The notes under the pieces were generated by a model that was given only the letters and a program-made list of their open reading frames with translations, was not told the origin of the DNA and ran no database searches. A program made the translations under genes and the position numbers. Shown here piece by piece: positions 58,962 through 64,000 of a DNA stretch of 64,000 nucleotides. Within the stretch, counting starts at the first letter, position 1, and each line of letters begins with the position of its first letter. This stretch comes from Candidatus Gastranaerophilales bacterium (GTDB taxonomy: Bacteria > Cyanobacteriota > Vampirovibrionia > Gastranaerophilales > Gastranaerophilaceae): positions 1 through 64,000 of the forward strand of contig CALVBW010000030.1 in the NCBI GenBank assembly GCA_944325945.1, given 5' to 3'.

Positions 58962-60359
58962 ATGAAGAAATTTTTAATTATACTATTAACCCTGACTATT
59001 GTTATGCCTGCGGCATGTGCAAAACAGTCAAAAGCCGAAATTAAACATGAAGAAAATAAAATTCATTATTTGAATTTGTCGTGGTGGGAAAAATATCAAG
59101 ATCCTATTTTGATAAATAATTTAAAAAAACTTTATGAAGTCAATTACGATTTAAAAAATGCCGAACTAAAAGTTAAAGAAAATGAAAAATTGGTTAAAAT
59201 TCAATTTGCAAATGAACTTCCTATGCTGACATTTGACGGATCCTTAGGCAGACAATTCAGATCCTCAAACCAGCAATTCGGTGATATGTTAATTCCTAGT
59301 TTTGCCCAGTATAACTATCAATTGCCGCTGACTATGGCTTATGAAATTGATATCTGGGGCGAAAACAGACTTAAAACAAAAAGTGTACAGGAACAGCTTG
59401 CAATTATAAAGCAGGCAGAACGCGCAACATATATTACTCTGACATCTGATTTTACGGCAGATTATTTTAATCTTATAAAAACAGACAAATTTTTACAAAT
59501 ACAAGATGAACTTGTAAAATTACAAGAAGATATTGTGAAAAAAACTTTGAGCAAATATGATACGGGTCTATGCACAATTAATGAAGTTCTTGCAGAACAA
59601 AAACTCCTTACACAATTAAAAGAAGAAAAAAATAATTTAATAGAAAAACAGGAGGTTTTGACAAACGGTTTAAGGGTTTATCTTTCAATGAAAGAAGGCG
59701 AGCCTGAAAGAGCAAAGTATGAAAGCATACACTTATTAACAGGAATACCAATGGAATATGACACAACGGTTATTGAAAACAGACCTGATTATTTGCAGGA
59801 AGAGGCAAATATTAAACGTCTCGGATTTGATGTCAGAATTGCCAGAAAAGAACTTTTGCCTAAATTTGTAATATTCGGTCAAATCGGTTTGAACGCATAT
59901 CATCTGGATACTTTGTTTAACAGTTATTCGCAATTATTTAATGCGGGGATTTTGCCTTCATTTGATTTGTTTGCCGGCGGAAGAAAAATGGCGCTTTTAA
60001 AGTTGAGAAAATTTCAGTATGAAGAAGCCTTAAACAGTTATCAAAAAACCATATTAGAGTCTATAAAAGAAATTAATCTCGGGCTTATGGGCTACAAAAC
60101 AGCTATGAAAAATTATGATGAAACAAATGACCGATTAAAAATACAGGATAAAATTTATCAGCTTATGGAGGATAAAAGACAAATCGGCGCAGCATCGGAT
60201 ATTGATGTTTTATATAGCAAAGAGGCTCACCTTTTAATGGAAAAAGAAGAAATCTCTAATAAAATTAATTATTTAATATCCACAATATCACTTTACAAAT
60301 CAGTCGGCGGAGTTGATTTGTATTCAATCAATACTACAGTTCAAAAAGAAGATATTTAA
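58962..60359 (+). CDS. TolC/NodT-type outer-membrane efflux protein
   Basis: The 465-residue protein has an export signal ending MPAACAKQ; the Cys could be a lipobox, but the -3 residue is Pro, so lipidation is uncertain. It has two OEP repeats with long coiled coils. PMLTFDGSLGRQFRS and TMAYEIDIWGENRLKTKS are in the first, and VIENRPDYLQEEANIKRLG, PKFVIFGQIG and GILPSFDLFAGGRKMA in the second. It completes the tripartite EmrAB pump and implies an outer membrane. Confidence 0.92.
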   Translation: MKKFLIILLTLTIVMPAACAKQSKAEIKHEENKIHYLNLSWWEKYQDPILINNLKKLYEVNYDLKNAELKVKENEKLVKIQFANELPMLTFDGSLGRQFRSSNQQFGDMLIPSFAQYNYQLPLTMAYEIDIWGENRLKTKSVQEQLAIIKQAERATYITLTSDFTADYFNLIKTDKFLQIQDELVKLQEDIVKKTLSKYDTGLCTINEVLAEQKLLTQLKEEKNNLIEKQEVLTNGLRVYLSMKEGEPERAKYESIHLLTGIPMEYDTTVIENRPDYLQEEANIKRLGFDVRIARKELLPKFVIFGQIGLNAYHLDTLFNSYSQLFNAGILPSFDLFAGGRKMALLKLRKFQYEEALNSYQKTILESIKEINLGLMGYKTAMKNYDETNDRLKIQDKIYQLMEDKRQIGAASDIDVLYSKEAHLLMEKEEISNKINYLISTISLYKSVGGVDLYSINTTVQKEDI

Positions 60360-60433
60360 CTGTAAAGAAAATATAAAAATCCGTCAGTAATTTAAGAATT
60401 ATATGATATTATATAATTGAAAGGAGATATGTT

Positions 60434-60634
60434 ATGTACAGTGTTTATACTGAAAAAAATCATTCAAGTCTTACAAAAACATTAATCGGTGAATTCAAAG
60501 ATTACGATGAAGCAATGGACTGTGCTGAAAATGCAGTTGAAGGAAAACCGGAATTAAGATATATAGTTGAAGAAACAGACGGACATTTTAACAGTTACGG
60601 CGAATTAGTCACCACTGTTGTTGCCGAAAGTTAA
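60434..60634 (+). CDS. Small conserved-looking protein (66 aa)
   Basis: The product (MYSVYTEKNHSSLTKTLIGEF, then DYDEAMDCAENAVEGKPELRYIVEET) alternates strand-helix-strand like a small ferredoxin-fold domain. AAAGGAGATAT gives a strong ribosome binding site. It lies 14 bp before the secreted M48-like gene and probably starts that operon. No family recognised. Confidence 0.7.
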   Translation: MYSVYTEKNHSSLTKTLIGEFKDYDEAMDCAENAVEGKPELRYIVEETDGHFNSYGELVTTVVAES

Positions 60635-60648
60635 TTTTAAAGGAAAGT

Positions 60649-61404
60649 ATGAAAAAGATTTTATTTTTATTTATTGCTGTAATATTTTTCGCAGGCAGTA
60701 CTTTTGCTGCAGAAAATTATATTGATGAAAATATTACACCCGAGGATTTTGCGGTTCAACAAGAGACACCAAAAGATGAAACTATTATTCATCAGAAAAC
60801 TATTCAGGAACAAATTAACAATATTGCATTCAAATTACTAAATGCAAACAAAATAGATAAAAGAATTGTATTTGTGTATGACGAAACCGCAAAAAAATCT
60901 TTGTTAAAATCAATTGAAGACGTTACAAAAAGGCAAATTGTATTATACAAAGATGACATCCAATTTATAGCAAACGATGACGAACTTGCAGGATTTCTGG
61001 CAAGAGGGATTTCAATGGCGTTGAAATCATACGGCGGCATGTGCAACGGAAGTTTAACCTCTGTTCAGGTAAAACTTGCACCTAAAATTTATGAAATATA
61101 TGCTGATAAAAGAGCTGTAGATTTTATGGTTAAAGCAGGATATGATCCGATAGGTCTTATAACTTATATAAATAAAGCATTTCCGCAAAAAAGATTTGAT
61201 ATGTTTTCCAATACAAACTTAACCTCAAAAAGACTCGCCATAATTTATGAATATATTTATACAAAATATCCGTATTTCCTTGAAAATAATAAATATTTTG
61301 AAACAGACAGCTACCAAAATTTCCTTTTAACGTCAAGATACAATAGAAAATTACTTGAACACAAAATAAAAAATAACTTGCATGAGGAATTAAAATATGA
61401 ATAA
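60649..61404 (+). CDS. Secreted M48-like protein without the HExxH site
   Basis: A signal peptide (about 1-20, ending FAA) precedes a domain with the M48 peptidase layout. DDELAGFLARGISMALKSYGG (about 110-130) aligns with the helix that normally carries HExxH, but His, Glu and His are Arg119, Gly120 and Met123. The downstream EIYADKRAVDFMVKAGYDP (about 149-167) keeps the ExxAD motif and the family's GYDP. The zinc site is lost, so it is a pseudopeptidase, perhaps a chaperone or regulator in the periplasm. It overlaps the next gene by 8 bp. Confidence 0.75.
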   Translation: MKKILFLFIAVIFFAGSTFAAENYIDENITPEDFAVQQETPKDETIIHQKTIQEQINNIAFKLLNANKIDKRIVFVYDETAKKSLLKSIEDVTKRQIVLYKDDIQFIANDDELAGFLARGISMALKSYGGMCNGSLTSVQVKLAPKIYEIYADKRAVDFMVKAGYDPIGLITYINKAFPQKRFDMFSNTNLTSKRLAIIYEYIYTKYPYFLENNKYFETDSYQNFLLTSRYNRKLLEHKIKNNLHEELKYE

Positions 61405-61963
61405 AATTTTAATACTTATGTTTAGTATATTAATTGGCACATCTGCTTTCGGAGAACTTATAACAGATGAATTTGTCGATGCAACTCTGAAGGGCAAAAA
61501 TTTTGAAAAACCGGAAACTCATTTGAAATATAACTATATCGGCACAGAAAGAATTCCCGTAAGCCTACGTATAACTAAAAAAATTTCATCCGAAACAAAA
61601 GTCTCCGAAGGACAGGATGTAACCTTTAAGGTTCGATCAGATGTTTATTATAAAGATAAAATAATTTTTGAGAAGGGGACAATTGTACCGGCAAAGATAG
61701 AAACCATAATAAGAAGCGGAATGAACGGCATTCCGGCAAGTATAATTGTCGGTAATTTTGAAGTTGAAAATATTCCGAAAGGTCAAATTTCAGATAGTTT
61801 TGAAATTAGAGGACAGGACAGAAGCCTCTGGGTTTATCCGTTAAAATGGGCATTGACAATTTTGCCGCCTACAGGTTCCCTGACTAATTTTATAAAAGGC
61901 GGGCATGCAAAACTTAAAGAAAACAAAACAATACAAATTTATTATTACCCCGAATGGATTTAG
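61397..61963 (+). CDS. Secreted beta-rich protein, partner of the M48-like protein
   Basis: The 188 residues start with a signal peptide (MNKILILMFSILIGTSAFG). The mature part is beta-rich, with FEKGTIVPAKIETIIRSGMNG and VGNFEVENIPKG, a pattern shared with the 30826 gene. A hydrophobic KWALTILPPTGSLTNFIKGG segment lies near the end. It overlaps both neighbours (8 and 10 bp), so it is tightly coupled. Envelope location; function unknown. Confidence 0.65.
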   Translation: MNKILILMFSILIGTSAFGELITDEFVDATLKGKNFEKPETHLKYNYIGTERIPVSLRITKKISSETKVSEGQDVTFKVRSDVYYKDKIIFEKGTIVPAKIETIIRSGMNGIPASIIVGNFEVENIPKGQISDSFEIRGQDRSLWVYPLKWALTILPPTGSLTNFIKGGHAKLKENKTIQIYYYPEWI

Positions 61964-62307
61964 ATATGGACGATATATTTGAACGGCTTGCAAAATCTGA
62001 TTTCCGCAGCAGATTTAAACTTAAAGACAAAGATAAATTGTATATTAAAGAAAAAGGACTTGAAACAATCAGACGTCATGCCGGAGATTTTATCGCTAAA
62101 AGAATTGCACCTGCCATAATCCCGAATGACGGTAAACAAACGCCCATGAAGGGACATCCTGTTTTTATAGCACAGCATGCAACAGCCTGCTGCTGTAGAA
62201 AATGTATTAATAAATGGCATAAAATTCCTTATGACAGGGCACTTTCCGAAAAAGAACAAAAGTATCTTGTGAATATTATTATGCAATGGATTGAAAGACA
62301 AATGTAA
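61954..62307 (+). CDS. DUF4186 family protein
   Basis: The 117 residues match the DUF4186 pattern closely: a start with LAKSDFRSRFKL, then IRRHAGDFIAKRIAPA, NDGKQTPMKGHPVFIAQHAT, and CCCRKCINKWHKI. Conserved His and Cys could bind metal. The family function is unknown. ATG 61966 is an alternative start. It is cytosolic by sequence, unlike its two operon neighbours. Confidence 0.88.
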   Translation: MDLDMDDIFERLAKSDFRSRFKLKDKDKLYIKEKGLETIRRHAGDFIAKRIAPAIIPNDGKQTPMKGHPVFIAQHATACCCRKCINKWHKIPYDRALSEKEQKYLVNIIMQWIERQM

Positions 62308-62383
62308 ATTGTAACAGAATGTCTACAGATTTTACAAAACCAATTTTTTTATAATAAAATTAGAATAAGGGATAAATAATATT

Positions 62384-63034
62384 ATGAAAAAAATAATTTC
62401 TGCAAAAGAAGCTGCAAATATGATAAATGACGGTGCCTCAATTATGGTCGGCGGATTTTTAAGCTGCGGCACGCCTGACAGAATTATTGATGAGCTTGTA
62501 AAATTGAATGTTTCAAATCTCACAATGATTTGTAATGATACATCAACCCCGGGAAATGACAGAGGCAAACTTATTGAAAATAAACAGGTTAAAAAAGTTA
62601 TAGCATCCCATATAGGCACAAACCCTGAAACAGGCAGGCAGATGCATGACGGAGAAATTGAAGTGGAACTTGTTCCAATGGGGACATTGATTGAAAAAAT
62701 AAGAGCAAAAGGCACGGGTCTTGGCGGAGTTTTAACTCCTACCGGTGTCGGAACGATTATTGAACAAAATAAAGAAACAATGACAATTGACGGGAAAAAA
62801 TATATTTTTGAAAAACCCCTGGGGGCTGATTTTGCGTTAATTTACGGTACAAAAGTAGACAAATACGGCAATGTATCATTTTTCGGAACAACGCGCAACC
62901 ATAATACGATAATGGCAACTGCAGCAGAAACAGTAATTGTTCAGGCTGATGAACTTGTAGATTGCTTAGATCCTAATGAAGTTGTAATCCCGGGACTTTT
63001 TATAGATTATGTTGTTGTAAACGAGGAGAATTAA
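62384..63034 (+). CDS. atoD: CoA-transferase subunit A (AtoD/ScoA type)
   Basis: The 216-residue alpha subunit of a 3-oxoacid/acetate CoA-transferase has KEAANMINDGASIMVGGFLSCGTPDRIIDEL, the CoA-binding GGxxxCGxP region, and KGTGLGGVLTPTGVGT and LGADFALIYGTK. It moves CoA between short-chain acids, typically in acetoacetate, butyrate or acetate metabolism. It directly abuts subunit B. Confidence 0.95.
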   Translation: MKKIISAKEAANMINDGASIMVGGFLSCGTPDRIIDELVKLNVSNLTMICNDTSTPGNDRGKLIENKQVKKVIASHIGTNPETGRQMHDGEIEVELVPMGTLIEKIRAKGTGLGGVLTPTGVGTIIEQNKETMTIDGKKYIFEKPLGADFALIYGTKVDKYGNVSFFGTTRNHNTIMATAAETVIVQADELVDCLDPNEVVIPGLFIDYVVVNEEN

Positions 63035-63715
63035 ATGGCAATAGCATTACAGGAACTATCAAAAGAAAAAATCCGCGAAATTATTGCAAAACGCGCCGCA
63101 AAAGAATTTCAAAACGGTGATGCAGTAACTTTAGGCATAGGTCTTCCGACTGCAGTTGCCGACTATGTACCGGAAGGAATTAATGTAACTTTTCAATCAG
63201 AAAACGGCCTTTTAGGTGTAGGAAAAAGCCAGAGAGGCGACATTATTGATAAAAGAATTATAAATGCAGGCGGCGGATATGTAGAAGCCAAAAAAGGAGC
63301 AAGTTTTTACGATTCCCAGATGGCATTCACCATGATGCGCGGCGGACATATTGATGCTACTGTTCTCGGAGCTTTGCAGGTTGATGAGGAAGGAAGCCTG
63401 GCAAGCTGGCTTATTCCGGGTAAATTCGTTCCGGGTATGGGCGGGTCTATGGATCTTGTTGTCGGAGCTAAAAAAGTTATTGTTGCAATGGAACATACCT
63501 CAAAAGGACAGATAAAAATAGTTAAAAAATGTAATTTACCTTTGACTGCATACCGTGAAGTTAATTTGATAATAACTGAACGCTGCGTGTTTAAAGTTAC
63601 ACCGGATGGTCTTATTATGACGGATATTAATCCGATGTTTTCCGTTAATGATATTAAAGAGTCAGTTACGGCGGATTTTACCGTAAGCGATAATTTGCAT
63701 TATATGGAAATATAA
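63035..63715 (+). CDS. atoA: CoA-transferase subunit B (AtoA/ScoB type)
   Basis: The 226-residue beta subunit carries the catalytic Glu in FQSENGLLGVG, preceded by AVTLGIGLPTAVADYVP, and followed by MRGGHIDATVLGALQVDEEG and MGGSMDLVVGAKKVIVAMEHT. It starts one base after the subunit A stop, with GAGGAG before it, so the two are made together. Confidence 0.96.
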   Translation: MAIALQELSKEKIREIIAKRAAKEFQNGDAVTLGIGLPTAVADYVPEGINVTFQSENGLLGVGKSQRGDIIDKRIINAGGGYVEAKKGASFYDSQMAFTMMRGGHIDATVLGALQVDEEGSLASWLIPGKFVPGMGGSMDLVVGAKKVIVAMEHTSKGQIKIVKKCNLPLTAYREVNLIITERCVFKVTPDGLIMTDINPMFSVNDIKESVTADFTVSDNLHYMEI

Positions 63716-63784
63716 TACGGTTAGGGAATATCCTATAGCTGACCGGTTAATAGCAGATTTTTTTTAAAAAATGATAATAATTTT

Positions 63785-64000
63785 ATGAAAAAGTTTAAAT
63801 ATTTCATAAAATTATTATTTTTACTATTGTTTTTTACGAGTTTAGAGTCAAAAGCAAATAATATTGATATTGCAAGTTTTAACGAGTTAATAAACTCTAC
63901 TCCGCAAAACGGTGATATTTTTACATTTACAAATGATTTAAATTCAACATCGTCTATAAATAATCATTTTATAGGGCTTGATATAACTTTTGCAGGAAAT
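63785..64000 (+). CDS. Secreted protein, N-terminal part only
   Basis: From ATG 63785 the frame is open to the window end (72 codons). It has a signal peptide (MKKFKYFIKLLFLLLFFTSLESKA) and then an Asn/Ser/Thr/Ile-rich mature start with NGDIFTFTNDL and NNHFIGLDITFAG, a strand-turn cadence common in beta-helix surface proteins. The rest lies outside the window, so the class is open. Confidence 0.6.
   Translation, partial: MKKFKYFIKLLFLLLFFTSLESKANNIDIASFNELINSTPQNGDIFTFTNDLNSTSSINNHFIGLDITFAGN

Overview
The window is AT-rich, gene-dense bacterial DNA. It has no rRNA, no CRISPR array and no intact transposase or integrase. Several traits point to a non-photosynthetic relative of cyanobacteria, of the gut Vampirovibrionia/Melainabacteria (Gastranaerophilales) kind. 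These are an LdpA-like circadian-input Fe-S protein, many prepilin-like proteins with the A|FTLAEVLITL start, a DciA-type helicase loader, an S2P/RseP protease, and a MarR-controlled EmrAB-TolC pump implying an outer membrane. This placement is inference from gene content, not a phylogeny.

Layout. 1-0.9 kb: a cut DUF488 gene, phased short repeats, tRNA-Ile and a degraded tRNA-like copy. 0.9-7.9 kb: a helical-repeat protein, CinA/PncC, DnaB, a compact two-RNA locus resembling a type I toxin-antitoxin system, a small HTH regulator with a large palindrome, a soluble histidine kinase overlapping a REC-GGDEF-like-REC protein, a ribbon-helix-helix protein, a membrane-anchored Hsp20 and a lone receiver. 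7.9-14.5 kb: three prepilin genes around LdpA, a beta-lactamase-fold hydrolase, HIT and SpeE. 14.5-26.6 kb: RseP, YihY, NrnA, DciA, an ACT protein, an AGCS symporter, a fourth prepilin, GH57, Dut and AlaS. 26.9-29.4 kb: an accessory patch with HigBA, a DnaB-like protein lacking Walker A, HTH proteins and a GC-rich non-coding island abutting tRNA-Arg. 29.5-42.2 kb: hydrolase, cupin, ArsP_2-like permease, LysM protein, transporters, a MurF-like ligase with a membrane partner, diguanylate cyclase, HD protein, a fifth prepilin, a Cys-rich secreted protein, mini-RNase III and tRNA-Ala. 42.2-64 kb: a MerR-type promoter driving redox genes, LepA, BioD, PrmC, a second soluble kinase, PPTase, a radical SAM protein, GalE, a sugar porter, a ferredoxin-nitroreductase, the EmrAB/MarR/TolC cluster, a secreted operon with a dead M48 peptidase, and a two-subunit CoA-transferase.

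The two strongest novelty signals are these. First, five scattered prepilin genes carry a poly-G tract inside the leader-peptide codons. A tract of 10 opens the frame. Here one gene has 10 (ON), while the others have 11, 9, 9 or an interrupted GGAG8 and hit a stop just after the tract. This looks like a phase-variable pilin repertoire, and some of its leaders have been lengthened in frame by palindromic repeats. Second, at 3783-4044 a 24-residue hydrophobic peptide has its ribosome binding site sequestered in a stem and lies opposite a consensus antisense promoter with its own terminator. A further general trait is -10 boxes placed 6-7 nt before start codons, which predicts leaderless mRNAs.
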